Source: Mercenaria mercenaria (lineage: Eukaryota; Mollusca; Bivalvia; Venerida; Veneridae). From it: DNA of 64,000 bases. Shown here in pieces: positions 1 to 12,640 of this stretch (its first letter is position 1; every line of letters starts with the position of its first letter). The notes beneath the pieces were generated by a model. The model made no database searches, was not told where the DNA came from, and saw nothing but the letters and a program-made list of their open reading frames with translations. The stretch covers positions 69,363,501-69,427,500 of the forward strand of contig NC_069367.1 of assembly GCF_021730395.1 (NCBI RefSeq), given 5' to 3'. Both the position numbers and the translations under genes were made by a program.

Positions 1-689
1 TAAGTGCATTTTTGTTTCGTCATAGTTTAATCATTATAAATGATTTAATTTTGATTACATTATGCGATCTTGTTCAGAAGTTTTGCAACATATTATGTAT
101 ACAAATATTTGCTATTTGCAATTAAAACATTAATGATTAATTAATCCACAAGACAAGTAGTGTTCCATATAAGACAACATTTGAATGGCGTTTGAATTTG
201 ATCGTGACCTTAATTATTAAATTCAAATGTGAAATTCTTCACATGACGTAATTTTCACACCCGTGTTTCTCTTGTCTCAAAACTATGCCATTTTCTATTT
301 CAGAAAAAATCCATTTATTAAATACCTACGAGTTGGGATAGGGGAAAATATTCAATTGAAAACGAAGTAATAATGGCATCTCGACGATCATGCGTCAAAA
401 CGTTCACCGTTTAAAATGATTTTTATGTCTTACTAGTATTTATTGAAAATACTGATAAAACACTAGACCAGAAATAGGCGTATGTATATAATAAAAGTAC
501 CTTGTTCTGCAATGATGCATTCGGCTCTTGCTTATTACGACAGGCAGATTCACACTCGGTGGCAGCGCCTCCTGGAAGGATCTACTAGAGGTGAACTGGT
601 CAGGAACCCAGGCAATCCTTGCGTGTATCAGTGCTATACACTGAGCACGTTAAAGAACCAGGCTGTCTATTCGCAACGAGCTAGGCTAA
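1..689. other. AT-rich sequence, no gene seen
   Basis: I see no exon, tRNA or clear repeat here. The one open frame (482-694, 70 codons) has no recognisable motif, does not sit next to splice signals and is most likely chance. Confidence 0.5.
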
Positions 690-898
690 GTTAGCCGGAC
701 AAGCCTGTATCTGATTTCTGATCTCTCTGTCATGGGGTCTTTGTCTCACTCTGTCCCTCTGGTCAGATCGCTCTGTGTCATAGTAGAGGATGAATTATGC
801 GCCCTGTGTGGCTGCATTTGAACTATGTAAAGCGCCTTTGAACGTGAAATTGATCATGAAAAGGGCGCTATATAAATCTGGTATAATAATAATAATCT
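690..898 (+). repeat. SINE or LINE 3' tail with AAT microsatellite end
   Basis: The stretch ends with paired GCGCC/GGCGC blocks (GTAAAGCGCC, then AAAAGGGCGCTATATAAAT) and a short (AAT)n run at about 885-898. This is the usual 3' end of many metazoan SINEs and CR1/L2-type LINEs. I could not find a clear tRNA-like head upstream, so the copy is probably 5'-truncated. Confidence 0.45.
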
Positions 899-2382
899 AG
901 GACTGGTAAACTCTGCCGATTACAGCACTGCAGACCAAGATACTGTTATGATAACCCTAACATACACGCACTCGTCACTGTAACAATAACAGATACTAAA
1001 TGGCCAGAATTACATGCAGATAAAGATCTAAATATAACAATTTCGTTAGCAAAATTAAGATTCTTATTCACTCAGTTTATGAAAACGAGCATACATAAAT
1101 GAAAAAAATATTGTACAATGGAGAAGACATGCTAGTATTAAACTATTAAACTAAGGTCTGTCTAATACCAGAACGATAATAATATATAAATCTATTTTTG
1201 ATGTAAACAACAATGAGCAATCCATCATATACAAAAAAAACACCAGATCAAAAGCCTTAATCGAAACGAATGCATTAAGACTAGTACGATGTGCAAATAC
1301 CTTGGTGATATTATTATTATTGTTTATTTTGCTGATATATTATGAATTCAACTAGGTAACTGTTGAACTCAGGTAGAAATATTTTGCAGCCAGTTCATCA
1401 GAGTGCACACTACAAAAGCTTTAAAACTATACACCGTGGCCTCATCGCTCAAACAAAATGTTGTGAAGCCACGAAACATTTCTATTATTTGTAAGTCAGG
1501 AGAAAATGTACATAGTGATTGAAAGTATTATACATGCTTTTGGACAGTGTAACCCATAAATAGGATCTCTTTGCTTCATTTGAAAGACTAAACAACAAAT
1601 TATGTTTACTCAAGTCATTCGTTACTTGCTTACACTTCGTGCAATGCGTTTCATATTTTCTAGAAAAACAATCGGCACATTAAAATGAATGTGGATGTGC
1701 ACTCCGCCTGCTGATATCTATAACTACGGCTGAAATGCCACAGGTTACAGGGTTCAAAGACCGAATGTACCAGCATAAACTGATTCAGACTTCCATCACA
1801 AAGTATACGCTGTTGTTGTTTTTTTCAGTCAAATTCTATTTTTTATTGTTAATTTGACATTCCTTTTCCAGATACTTAGATTAGAAAATATCTCTGTGCG
1901 ATAAAAGTTTAAAATGTAACTTGTTAGATTGTACTTTCCCAAAATCATGTAGATATCTGGTATAAAACTCTTTGATTTCCTCGGTGATAACATGAATGAT
2001 GTTAATCGGTGTACGAAGACGTCTTTAATTCAGAATTTAGTATGCAGCTAGCAAAATTGACCAAATAACAATAATTTCATTTTGTCTATCAAGTTGGCAA
2101 TTGAATTTATTCCAATATCTCACTTTTTTAAATTCAAACTTAAATTATTGTTCCACATTATTAGCCACATGGTATGACACATTGTGCATTACTTTTGCAG
2201 ACATTTTGCATGAATAATGTCCCTTTTATACTTAACTGATGTTTTGATACACTTCTATCTCTGTTGTTACTAAATAATTTGGCACAGAAATTTTTTGAGC
2301 TATTGCCCATCGAAATATTCGAGCGCGCTTTCTCCTGTGACAGTTCTTGTTTTTATTCGTTATGTATTTTTATTATTTCCAG
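899..2382. other. AT-rich intergenic or intronic sequence, nothing assigned
   Basis: No feature could be supported. The right edge (about 2362-2382) is a pyrimidine-rich tract ending in TTATTTCCAG, which looks like the splice acceptor of the GIMAP-like exon that follows. Confidence 0.4.
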
Positions 2383-3300
2383 AAAGAGCGGTCGTGATGT
2401 AATAATTGTTGGAAAAACTGGAAACGGTAAAAGTCCGCTTGGAAATACACTTTCGGCAGAAAAGGTTTTGAGAGGTTTTGTGAGGTGACAGTTTCGATGC
2501 TGTAACAGTTAAATTTCAGATGGAAGAAAATATCGGTGGCTTGGCCGTTGTAGATACGCCTGGATTATTTGATACCAGAGATGATGCCAAAAAGCTAGTC
2601 AATGGTGCTTTATCAATAGTAAAGGCACTTCAACAACTTTGTAAAAACCCATATGCATTTGTGATAGTTTTTAACGGAGCATGTCGAATTACAGAGGAGG
2701 AATTGTCTGTCACTGATATTCGGAGATATTCTCCGATATTCGGAGATCGTTCGGAAAAAATTGGATCAGCCATGTCATTATAGTCATTACTCACATCGAC
2801 AATGATGTAAAAGACTGCGACTGTGAAAACAAATGGAATAGGTGTGAGACACTGGGGAAATTAGTCGAAGAATGTATAAGGAGAGTAGCAAGCATTAATA
2901 ACAAGAATCCAAGAGAAGAATGTGTAAAGAAAATATTACAGTATATAGAGCGTGTATCAATGAATGGAATCCGGTCATACCATAATTCATATCTTGATTG
3001 CCATAATTTTTTTCTTGCAAATCAGGATCAGCATGAAATTTGCAATGGTATGCCTACACATAAACTTGTTGAGTTGCCAGGAAGAATTGACGAGGAAGTT
3101 CCATTCGAAATGCAGAGGCGACAGAGCATTGCTAAAATAAGAACTTGTGACCAGCAGTTCTTTGGCAACAGGTGCAGGTGTAGGAATTGTAACAGTTGTA
3201 GCAGCTGCACCAGTAAAATCCACAGCAGCAGTAGCTTTTGCGGGGGTTGTTCTGGTGGGTTGTCATTTGTTTTAATGACTGGTGCATTGACTTAAGTGTT
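2383..3300 (+). pseudogene. GIMAP/AIG1-type GTPase exon, frame broken
   Basis: This encodes most of an AIG1 (GIMAP/IAN) GTP-binding domain. GIMAPs are GTPases linked to immunity and are greatly expanded in bivalves. Seen in order: a splice acceptor at 2381-2382; the P-loop VGKTGNGKS (about 2405-2435); the switch-II/G3 motif VDTPGLFDT (about 2549-2575); a following helix and VIVFNG strand; a G4-like VITHIDND segment (about 2781-2805); and a cysteine/lysine-rich helix region to about 2960. Near the end, another frame (about 3160-3285) reads as a glycine/alanine-rich hydrophobic segment, ATGAGVGIVTVVAAAPVK, typical of a GIMAP C-terminal membrane anchor. The homology moves between frames about three times: after the P-loop near 2490, near 2757, and near 3155. 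It is therefore a pseudogene, or a gene with consensus indels, which are common elsewhere in this window. Family call firm; status uncertain. Confidence 0.68.
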
Positions 3301-5021
3301 AAAACAATAATAACGTACTTTTGTCTGTTTTCGTCTTTAATTATGTTAAGTGAGAATGCAACCATGTAGTAAATGCGTTGAAGGGGTGCATTGGGGTCCC
3401 GTTTTGATAAAGAAAGTTTATCAATGATAAAAATGAAAAATTGGCTGTATTGAAAACATAAAATACTTCCGGGTTTGCAGAATGAAAATAAAATTAGATA
3501 TAAGGACATTTTGATGATACAAAGGATAATAAAGTGGAATCATTCTACATGAGAAAGATGAAAATATGATGCCCCTCTCTCACTTTGATGATTTGAACAA
3601 TTATTTTCCTTCAGATTATGAAACTACTTAAAAAAGTTATGTATATTTGTGCTATATATAATTGTAGAATATTTTCTATGCTATAACTAACGACAGGTCT
3701 GCGTCATTGTACAAATTTTCTCTTTTAAATTAAACTGTTACTTGCAGCTCCAAATTTAGTTAAGATACTTGAAATATCATGACGTTCCACGCGTAAATGT
3801 AAAATGCGAAATGGACTTATTCCACAAAAGGAAGTAGATAAATAGCCAAGTCTAGTGCTTTTCGAGAAGTTAATCAATTTCTATCGTTTTACTAATCGAA
3901 ATAGTTAAAGATTCTTCTTTTTTTTTAAAAAAAAAACCAACAAACTTTGACTCATTCAAATTTACTCCTTTATGCTCGTTTTTCAATAAAGAAATTAGCA
4001 TGAAAATGCAAAATACAAACTAAATAAACAGTTGCAACAATTTAGGAAATCTTTGTAAATTTGATACTCAAGTTGTCCGGAATCAAAAATATTTACTAAA
4101 GAATAACAAGATACTTACATCTACAATAACTACTACTGATATGTATTAAACAGGTACAAAAATACATGTAGGCATATAATAGACACTAAATAGGAAATTT
4201 GCGCGAAAAAATAATTGCGGATACAAATAATCCTCAGACATTTTGCTCTGTAGAGCTATTTTCCTTATTTTCTTTGCATTTGTTTTGCTGAAATCACATG
4301 ACAGATCTATGCTTGACATGTAGGTAGCATTTTCATAATGCAGAAACTTAGGTCATACACCACCACTACAATTTGGGGTCATATTTTTAGCAGGTTTTGC
4401 AGTTTGTATGTTTGACTGAAAATATTTTTCTTGCATCAAACATGACCCCACCCACATACCCCCACACACACTTTTCTTTTGGTTTTTATTTCGCATTGAC
4501 AATATTCTTCAAGAAAATATAAGTTACTTGGAAATGTGTCAATTTTATATAGAATGAAGAACAGCTATTAAGTGTATTGTAACCTGTAGGTACTATACCT
4601 TAAAATTTAACTTTAATGTTTATTTTTAGAACTATCTAAAAACTTTCTCTGTTTTTTTATGTAGCTTTAATATAATTATAATAGTCAAATGAGTTGTATT
4701 TTATATCCCAGACGAAGATCTTTCGAAGATCGAAACAGAGTTTAGTGTTAGTAACGTTTATATATGTGTCCACGATTACAATTTCCTCTTCTTAAAGGTT
4801 TCAACATACTTAACACTAAGAGCCTTTAAAAGCAAAGAATGCAACCACGCAAAATACATCACTTAGCTTAATTAAATCTGTTTATTAAAGCTTAAAAATT
4901 TCCTAACGTCATCAATAAATCTTCATCGTGATGAACTTGGTTTTACTAAAGTCATTCATGCAATGGTTTAAAGAAAAACAATTAAAGCTATTCATATATT
5001 TTTCCCTGATAATTGATACAT
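3301..5021. other. AT-rich sequence without assigned gene
   Basis: I see no exon or known repeat. A short perfect palindrome, GATCTTTCGAAGATC, lies at about 4718-4732; I attach no function to it. Confidence 0.4.
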
Positions 5022-5255
5022 CGCCTTGGTAGCTTAGTGGTAGAGCGTCCGCTTTTAGGATTCAATTCCCGGCCATGTCAGATCAAATACGTGAAAATTG
5101 GTACCAGTTGATATACGATATGTCCCATGGCCATGCTTAGTAACTGCCTTCTCTTCTCTTATACCCTCGTGGCAAGGATTCCATCAGGAATGTGTTGTCG
5201 GGAATGATTAATATAAGTTTTACAGTCAACCTAAAATGAATTAGTATAACCTCAA
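5022..5255 (+). repeat. tRNA-derived SINE, tail type 1, diverged copy
   Basis: The head carries a pol III A-box-like GGTAGCTTAGTGGTAGAGCG and a decayed B-box (GATTCAATTCCCGG). The body contains GGATTCCATCAGGAATG and ends in an AT-rich tail. The body matches the copy at 14,832 and not the one at 28,808. Confidence 0.7.
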
Positions 5256-6349
5256 CTTATTCATAGTTAAAGCTGATGTTTCAGACGCTTAACAATGACA
5301 ATAATGTTTTACAAAATAGTCTATAAACAATCATCAGAGAGATTTTATGCTACTTCACGAATATGTGATCATGGTTTTTAGATCCTACTAAAATTCTCAA
5401 AAAGATGTTTGAAGACATAAAATTGATTAAACAACAGCAACCCTTTATAATAAAGCATTATTGTATTAATTTACTTCAACTTCAAATATATGTTGAATAG
5501 TGTAAACATATGCAAATAATCATCAAGATCGGGTGATGATTTTACTGAATATTTAGAGGTGTTACAATTTCAAGTTTTTATTAATAGTGCATCCATTGAT
5601 AATTGAACACAGGCAAACTAAAATAACGATTTCAACCTATCTAGAATGGTTTCACACATCGTCGACATCGTCGTTCTACTACGTCCATACATGTGTTGGG
5701 ATATAAACTGAACTTTTCAGAATTGACCAGTACCAAGCTTAGTTGCGTATAATGAACGGTTGTTTTCATTTAATAGTTGACCGCGTCATTGGCCTTCAAA
5801 AATGACATATATCACTATTTGTGCACTTTCGAAAATTCATTACATAATCTTCTTCTTCTTCTTGGCGTTCACCTAATCATATAAACACAAATGTGTAACC
5901 AATAAAATCTCTTTCAACTGAAATTCATTATGGGCCAGATTTGAACAGTCATGTCTTAAATGTTTCAAAAACGCCATATTTCATCTAGCTGTTTCTTGAT
6001 TTCTAATAAATCTTTATCATATAAACACAGATTTTATCGTAGTATTTAGAGACCTACTTATTGACTGATCATGACCCATATGCGAAATTGACCTCTGCGT
6101 TTCAGTACTTGGAATGAGTTTCAAATTTAGCTGAGATATTATCAAGACCATTATTCTGAGAAATGTCTAATCAGGAATATGGGCTCTATATGAAATTTTC
6201 AAGTTAATTGATGAGGAAGGACTAAGATGTACAAAGAATGAAACACAAAAGACATCATTTTATCCCGCTTAGAAGCGTGAAACTGGCAGTTTAAAAGAAA
6301 AAAATCACAATGTGGCTATTTAGATTACCAATTGGTATAATTCAACTGA
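5256..6349. other. AT-rich sequence without assigned gene
   Basis: No coding, RNA or repeat feature could be supported between the SINE and the Penelope-like element. Confidence 0.35.
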
Positions 6350-6354
6350 AATAT

Positions 6355-6480
6355 AATGAGAATCATAATTATTTTTCCTCTAATCACAACACAAATATTC
6401 ACTTACTATTTGACGGTTTCGACCGTCGAATGCCGAACTGCACGAGATCGTTCATGCTCGATGATTTTCGTCACTTTCCG
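6355..6480. repeat. Left terminal inverted repeat of the Penelope-like element
   Basis: This block pairs with about 7690-7822 in inverted orientation. Shared landmarks are TCTAATCACAACACAAAT, the TTTGACGGTTTCGA block and GATTTTCGTCACTTTCCG. The pairing is interrupted by small differences near the centre of the arm. Confidence 0.8.
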
Positions 6481-7689
6481 TGACGAAAGCTGAATCGTAG
6501 ACTCGTGAGAGTTGGTGTGCCCCCTCGTCCCTGTTCATGACCTCTCTATGGACTCGTATGTGTATCGCCTCTTTAATCACTCTGGTCTTGTAATCTGACT
6601 CCCGATCAATTATTGTCGCCCCCTCCCAGTCTATCTCATGGTTATTTTGATTAACATGGTCTGTAATTGCACTTTTGTTTAGTTCAGTTAAAGATTGCTT
6701 TCTTGTTGATCATGTGTAAGCCCCTTTTTTATTTTGTTCTACATCCTTTGCATGTTCTTTAATTCTCGTTCCAAATTTCCTTCCTGTTTCTCCAATGTAT
6801 ATTTTGTTGCAACTTTTACAAGGAATCTAGTACACTATTTCAGTTTTTTCTAATTTATCCTGCTTGTCCTTTGGATGTACCTAGATGTTACGTATTGTCT
6901 GCTTGGGTTTTACCTCAGTTGCTATATGATGTTTTCTTAGCACTCTAGTTACTCCCTCTGTTAAGCCTTTTACGTAAGGTAGGATGACTAAACCTTTCGA
7001 ATTGTCCTTTTCTTTGTCTTTGGGTTTTCCTTTCTTCTTTGTGTCTTTCTTTCTTTCTATCTGCTTTTTCACTTTTTGAAATGACCACTTTGGATATCCA
7101 CATTTTCCCAATGCCTCCACTATATGAGCTTCCTCTTTCTTTCTGTCATCTTCCTCCGTGACCATGTCGTTGCACCTGTCAAATAACGTTCTTATTACGC
7201 CAAGTTTATGTTGCAACGGATGGTGGGTGGAGAAGTAGAGATATTGGTCCGTGTGCGTTTTCTTTCTGTACACCAGTAATTTCACACTTCCGTCCGGTCT
7301 TCTGACAATCAGTGTGTCCAAAAACGGTATTGTTCCATTGTTCTCTTCCTCATGAATTTGATGCTGTATGTGGCATCGACAGTGTTGAGGTGGTCAGACA
7401 GGTTTTGAGTTTCTCCCTTATTTATCATCTCCAGGATATCGTCAACGTAACGTTTCCATAGATGTGGTTTACAATTGACTGGAGTTGTTGCTATTGCCTT
7501 CTTCTCAAGCCACTCCATATACAAATTAGCGACAATAGGAGACACGGGACTACCCATAGCTGTGCCAAACTTTTGCTGAAAAATGTTACCCCTAAATTGA
7601 AAATAGGTAGTCGTTAAAATGAATTCACACAGTTCCATGATGTCACTTGGGGTCAATTAAGTTCTTTTCTTCAGAGTGATGTGCGGAAA

Positions 7690-7822
7690 GTGACGAAAAT
7701 CATCGAGCATGACCGATCTCGTGCAGTTCGGCATTCTGATGATGGCCTCAGCTGAGATCGAAACCGTCAAATAGTAAGTGAATATTTGTGTTGTGATTAG
7801 AGGAAAAATATGATTCTCAAAT
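7690..7822. repeat. Right terminal inverted repeat of the Penelope-like element
   Basis: This is the reverse-complement partner of the arm at 6355-6480. It carries about 15 extra bases around GATGATGGCCTCAGCTGA that the left arm lacks. Confidence 0.8.
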
Positions 7823-9950
7823 TGGATTATTACCAACACGATGTACAATTAAGGACGTTAATAACGACCTTGGGAAAATTAACAAAATTTCATGAAAATA
7901 CTTAGAATACATGTCAGGATTTGCTATCTTATTTGTTTGTTTGCGAAAGTTAGTATTTCAGTTTTAAATGGTTAAACTATAAAGGCATTAGAAAGTTAAT
8001 AAGTGTTTGTGAAATACATCTGGGATGACGATATTTAACTCTAAAAACAACTTTTAAAGAAATAGTATTTAAATTACCAAGGACGTTAAGTTTGCCCGAT
8101 TTACCAATCGTTGCGCTAATCGCAGAGTTGTTATTTGCGATGAGCGATTTACAAAACGCGGTATATTGCGCAAAACTTTTGCGCAGCTACTGCCAATATT
8201 ATTACGCAAACGGTAATTATTGCAACACACTGAACAAAATATTTGGATATGCTTACATTTGAAATAATATTGGTAAGCCATCAATTTTTGCTAAGCCTTG
8301 AGAAATGCATGTTTTAGTGTTTATGGAAAAAACACGCTCATCAATCCTATTTCTTTCTGGCGCATTCATCAAACTGAAAACGAAAGGAAGTTTCCACGTG
8401 ATGTCCGACAAAAATTGCTTTCTTTTCTGACCTTTGATTTCTTTCTTGCTTCTTTTCTTCTAGTGAAACTTATTTTTCTAGTTTGTGTTTTTAAACCTGA
8501 AAACAATATTCTGGGCCTGGTTTGACATTTAAAATAAAAAAATGACACACAATATCTCGTGGTATTTGGACAATTACCGGTTCTAAATGTATCCCTGATG
8601 GCTTTGTACAAATGAATACAACGTCTTAGTTTCGGTCGAGTATGAGAAAAACAGCTTGGTTTAAGAGTTGGCAACTACGATATCTTGAGAATGCTCAGAT
8701 GACTGTGATCTTGGTCAATGGCAGACTTGGCGTAAAGATGAGGTAAAGTTGATTGTTTTCTCTTGTCGGTTTAATAGCCGTGGACTTAAAAGAAAATGAT
8801 AAGTCCAGAGAAGCATGCAGCACTTCTTTGCCCTGTGTGCCTTCATTCACAGACTTGCTCTTCCATGTGATATCTTACATGTATTATCTTTACAATAGAC
8901 GTACTCAAGTGTGGCAAATATGTCTTATTTCCCTCCATTGAACATGGACATACATTCCGTTTTATCCGCTGCGGCAGGGCTGTCGTAAACCAGGAACAAT
9001 ACACCTCTGCCCAATGTGCACTGGTCATTTCTGTAGGCATAGTAGTTGTTAATGAAAACTTTCACGTAACTGCAGTACAACTGAATCAAATTGAACAGTT
9101 CTGGGCTTTCCCCGCCATAGACGCTTCCCTGGTTGATGTTCATGATTGATATATATTGATCCGTTAGTGGTCAGTTTGGGTTGATCTTCACGACTTTAGA
9201 AAAACAAGTATGCTCATGTAATGGTATATAGATCAAAATCCAATGAAACATTAACGTATGTGCCCGATGTCTTTGCAGAGGCAAGAAAACCAAACGAAAC
9301 ACCAATAAGGGCACGAAGAAGCAGGACAAGGGATAAATATTAAACTTGTCTGTCCCTAAAGGGAGATTTAAAAGATAGTTGCCATGGATTCCCCCAATTT
9401 CCCCGTCCTTCACTATCAAAGAGGAAAGCTTAGTGGCCAACTGCAAAAAAGTTGAATATTTAACATGCAGTGTTTGTCATAGCATCTTGCAATAAAGCGT
9501 TTGATAAGCTAAGTAACTAAAGGATGGAAATTACTATGTCGGAGTTTACAAAATTTGTAAATCACATCTCAATAAATAAAATTCTAGTTGTGAAATAACT
9601 TGTCGCAGAAAAGTCTTTAGATGACTTTTAATATCACACTAATTCCGAACTACGCTTACAAAATTTAGCTAACGATGTACGAAGTTTATGACAATGGCAG
9701 CCCTGCTGAAGAATATTGTAATATTATGCAGATTTAATCTTCTTACAGCTTTTATTCAACACGACTACTAAGCTGTGAATTAAAACTCCATACTGCGTTG
9801 TACAGATCACATCTCCACCCAGGTGAAGGGAGCTGACAATATCAAAATAACAAGTTTGTCTGGTCATAAATTTTGGTATGCATAATACCATTATCAGTGG
9901 GGAATGGAAGCAATGGTATCCTTATTGTTAGTCTTATTTAACTAGAGTTC
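7823..9950. other. Mostly unassigned; possible terminal exon area of the secreted-protein gene
   Basis: Two minus-strand places deserve note. At about 9442 a strong polypyrimidine acceptor (CAACTTTTTTGCAG) has the phase that exon 6 (14,622) needs, but it would add only a few residues before a stop. At 8925-9143 a 70-codon frame reads like coding sequence (it contains LIQLYCSYVKVF and NNYYAYRNDQC) and ends in TAA. Neither could be tied to the upstream gene with confidence. Confidence 0.25.
8925..9143 (-). CDS. Hypothetical coding fragment, possible 3' exon
   Basis: This minus-strand frame ends with TAA at 8925-8927. Its residues include GGESPELFNLIQLYC and NDQCTLGRG, with three cysteines and a composition that looks coding rather than AT-driven. 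A branch-point-like CACTAAC (about 9155-9161) lies some 33 bases before a CCAG acceptor, which would open the exon at about 9128 in phase 0. It lies downstream of, and on the same strand as, the secreted cysteine-rich gene and might be its 3' exon. Exon 6 of that gene ends in phase 2, however, so an exon between them would be required. I recognise no domain. Confidence 0.25.
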   Translation of the reverse strand: MNINQGSVYGGESPELFNLIQLYCSYVKVFINNYYAYRNDQCTLGRGVLFLVYDSPAAADKTECMSMFNGGK

Positions 9951-9954
9951 TTTA

Positions 9955-10135
9955 TATATATATATTCAAATACGGATTATCCATACTAGATACATCGCCC
10001 ATGTTGCGTAAAAAGCTTTTAAAGGTCTTGATGACATCTGCTTGCGTATCTGTTGATAAGTTTAACACGAACAATATAAAAAACAAGTCTGCGGCAAGAA
10101 GCTCGCAGCTGGTTCCCATGGGAATACCAATAACC
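9955..10135 (-). mobile_element. Degraded reverse transcriptase scrap
   Basis: The minus strand reads VIGIPMGTSCELLAADLF, close to the GIPMGTNCAPLLADLF motif of a widespread metazoan RT group, probably Penelope-related. It soon continues into DVSSMDNPYL, which resembles the block after the catalytic DD in the same group. The sequence between the two blocks is mostly missing. It is an old, short remnant. The exact family is uncertain. Confidence 0.5.
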
Positions 10136-12640
10136 TGCTAGAAAAAGATTAACAATCCTGACAAAAACGTGTCTAATGAAAAGGAGATGGTCTTACAAAC
10201 AACGTCAGAAGTCCACATAGTATATCGTTTAACAATAATATTAGTAACACATCTTCTATCATAATTACAAGTTAAATTAGCATGTCTTTCGAAAAAAAAA
10301 AAAATAATGTTTCTTTCCGACAAGGGCAATCGGCTGATTATGTGAATAGTTATCAGCAAAGTGGAAACATCATATGTGCTAATAGATGCAATTTGGCAGT
10401 AATTGATATGAATTTGTCTAAGAACGTGTCCGCTTAACAAACCAGAAAAATACCTATACTTTATTACAGCTCTAAAATCAGTGGGACGCGATGTTAAAAG
10501 TCTGTAAATATTAGTAAAGGTACATGAACTGGACTATACGATCAAGCTAGCCTGATAAGGCTGTTTATGTAATCCAGGAACTCATTACATAGTACATGTA
10601 TGTCATTCATCCTACACTGGCCACGGCTCCAGAAGTGGAAACGAGATATAATATCAGGCTCACTGAATGTTTCAGAGTTTTGACCTGCCTCAGTTTAAGA
10701 GTTAATCTTGGGATTCTTTCTGCTGACTGCAATAAGAAGATTTAAGACAGCGTTCAATATACATGAGTCTACGGAAAAGTCAGGTAACACAGTGGGTGGA
10801 AGGCTTCTGATGTGCCGAGTTCAAGACTTCTTATAGCTGATACCGACACATAAATATAGTCACACATGTAACATAGCCTTTGTTCGTGTCACTAATGCGT
10901 GTATACCTCGTGATTAGCTGAACAATGTTCTATGCATGATCAGTGACGCAATTAAAGTGATTTATTAAACAGTGTTCTATACCTTATCACTGATGCAAAG
11001 TGTCCAACTCGGCTGGTGAATATGTTCTATGTGTGATAAGTGATGATTTCATAGGTAGGGAAGGCTATAGATTATTGAATTACTACAAGTTCTCTCTTTT
11101 TTCTGAAATAAACGCAGTTGATGAAATTCGAAATATGCACAATGGACTATGCATTTTGATGTAGTCAAGACTTTGCACTATTTAATTTGTACAATAACTT
11201 AATTTCTATTGAAGAAGAATGCAAATAAGTTTCGGTCCTCTTATCAAAGGCTCCTTTGGCAGAACTCTCCCATACATGGGTTCAGTGTGATAGAATTTCG
11301 CTTAAGAAGGCGATAGGGACGTGAGGGGTGTTGCATCATGAACAGACTCAGTCAGACCGAGTCTGCTCTTGTTTTGCTTGGTTGCATTCTATGTTTCCAA
11401 AAGATCTTGTAGATGTTATTATAGAACAAACCTGTTGCCTCTGCAAAATCTGGACTTTAAATTTCATTCCGGTTATTGTTTGAAAATCTGCAAGTTCGAA
11501 AGGTAACAATGCATATTTTTACTTCTTTCGTTTTTAATCCAACGCAGAATGAAATGCAAGTTTAAGTTAGAATGAATTTTACATTTAGTCATACTTCACA
11601 TATATGTAATCAAAACATTTCATTCTAATTATAGTTCACATTTATGTAATCGAAAACAGCGACGTGTCTTATCTAACACCATCATTTATAAATGTAAATC
11701 AAAGAATATATACGCTCATAATACTCGTTACTTACGGTTATCTATCTAACACTGGCAAATATAGAACAGATTTAAATGGCAGATTAATACTGATGGGTCT
11801 ATAATGCTGATGAAAACATTGAACGGAAAACAAAACATGTTGGAAATGACTATAAATCTGTCAATATACTACTATAAATATCTGTGATATACATATATTA
11901 ACTAAAATCAAAGAATACTTCTCAAGGTCTTTTTATCACGGAAAATATTGTTAAAGAAATAAGTTATCCCAAAAATGACCTCACGTTGAATAGAATCGCT
12001 GTTTGGAATTCAGGAGCGAAGAAATTTTATCAAGAGAGCTCATTTCGAGAGATTTGGTAATATTCATCTGATTGACAAACAATTATTTATTTCAAGGGAT
12101 TGTTTGAAATATGTATTTTCCATTCTAACAGGATATTTGGGATTACTATATACATCATTAATGACATGTCTATTGTTTGCCTGCTTTGTGTCGTAATCAT
12201 TTTCAGCGTGCAGCTCTAACGTTTGACGTTACGACTGTGACACAATGACTTTACCGCCGTATAATGTCACATTTTAAGTCTTCATTGTTTATGTCCAAAT
12301 TGGGTCTTGCTTGAGCGCCGATTCCCAAAGAGTTGCTTTCACTTCTTCAATCATTGAGAACACATTTTCTACGCTTTGAAGAAAAGATAAAAGCAAAACA
12401 ACGACATGATTATTATTTCAGATGACGTCTGACAAATATTATTCCCGCCATTTTCACAATTATCTGGAATTCCCGGAAAAATCATGTGACTGTTACGAAT
12501 CAAAAACATGGTCGTCTCCTCTGCACAGTGTGGTTTTATGTTATCGATTAAGCACTGCTTGATTAGTACGTGTACACTGAAACAAACAAAGGTTCATTAG
12601 AGCCCTTGAATTAAAAAAACAAACCAAAAACAAAAACAAA
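10136..12640. other. AT-rich region with one palindromic dispersed repeat
   Basis: No gene is assigned. At about 11,335-11,365 an inverted pair AGACTCAGTCAGACCGAGTCT is followed by GCTCTTGTTTTGCTTGG; a related CAGACTCAATCAAACCGAGTC occurs at 33,226, so this is probably a dispersed repeat. At about 10,549-10,670 (minus) an AG-preceded frame with QCRMNDIHVLCNEFLDYI could be another 3' exon candidate for the secreted-protein gene, but the evidence is weak. Confidence 0.3.

Larger units (their letters stand above)
6355..7822 (-). mobile_element. Penelope-like element, 5'-truncated, with inverted terminal repeats
   Basis: Read on the minus strand, this holds the C-terminal half of a Penelope-like reverse transcriptase followed by a GIY-YIG endonuclease. 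RT motifs are MGSPVSPIVANLY and, after WKR, the catalytic YVDD (about 7430-7570). A lysine-rich linker follows at about 7000-7100. The endonuclease shows CKSCNK then IYIGETGRKFGTR (about 6770-6830) and a C-terminal DHVNQNNHEIDW block. The RT N-terminal fingers are absent, and the remaining frame is broken in a few places, so the copy is dead. Sequence at about 6355-6480 reappears in reverse complement at about 7690-7822, including the block ACTATTTGACGGTTTCGA. Penelope elements are known to carry repeats at their ends in direct or inverted orientation. Confidence 0.85.
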
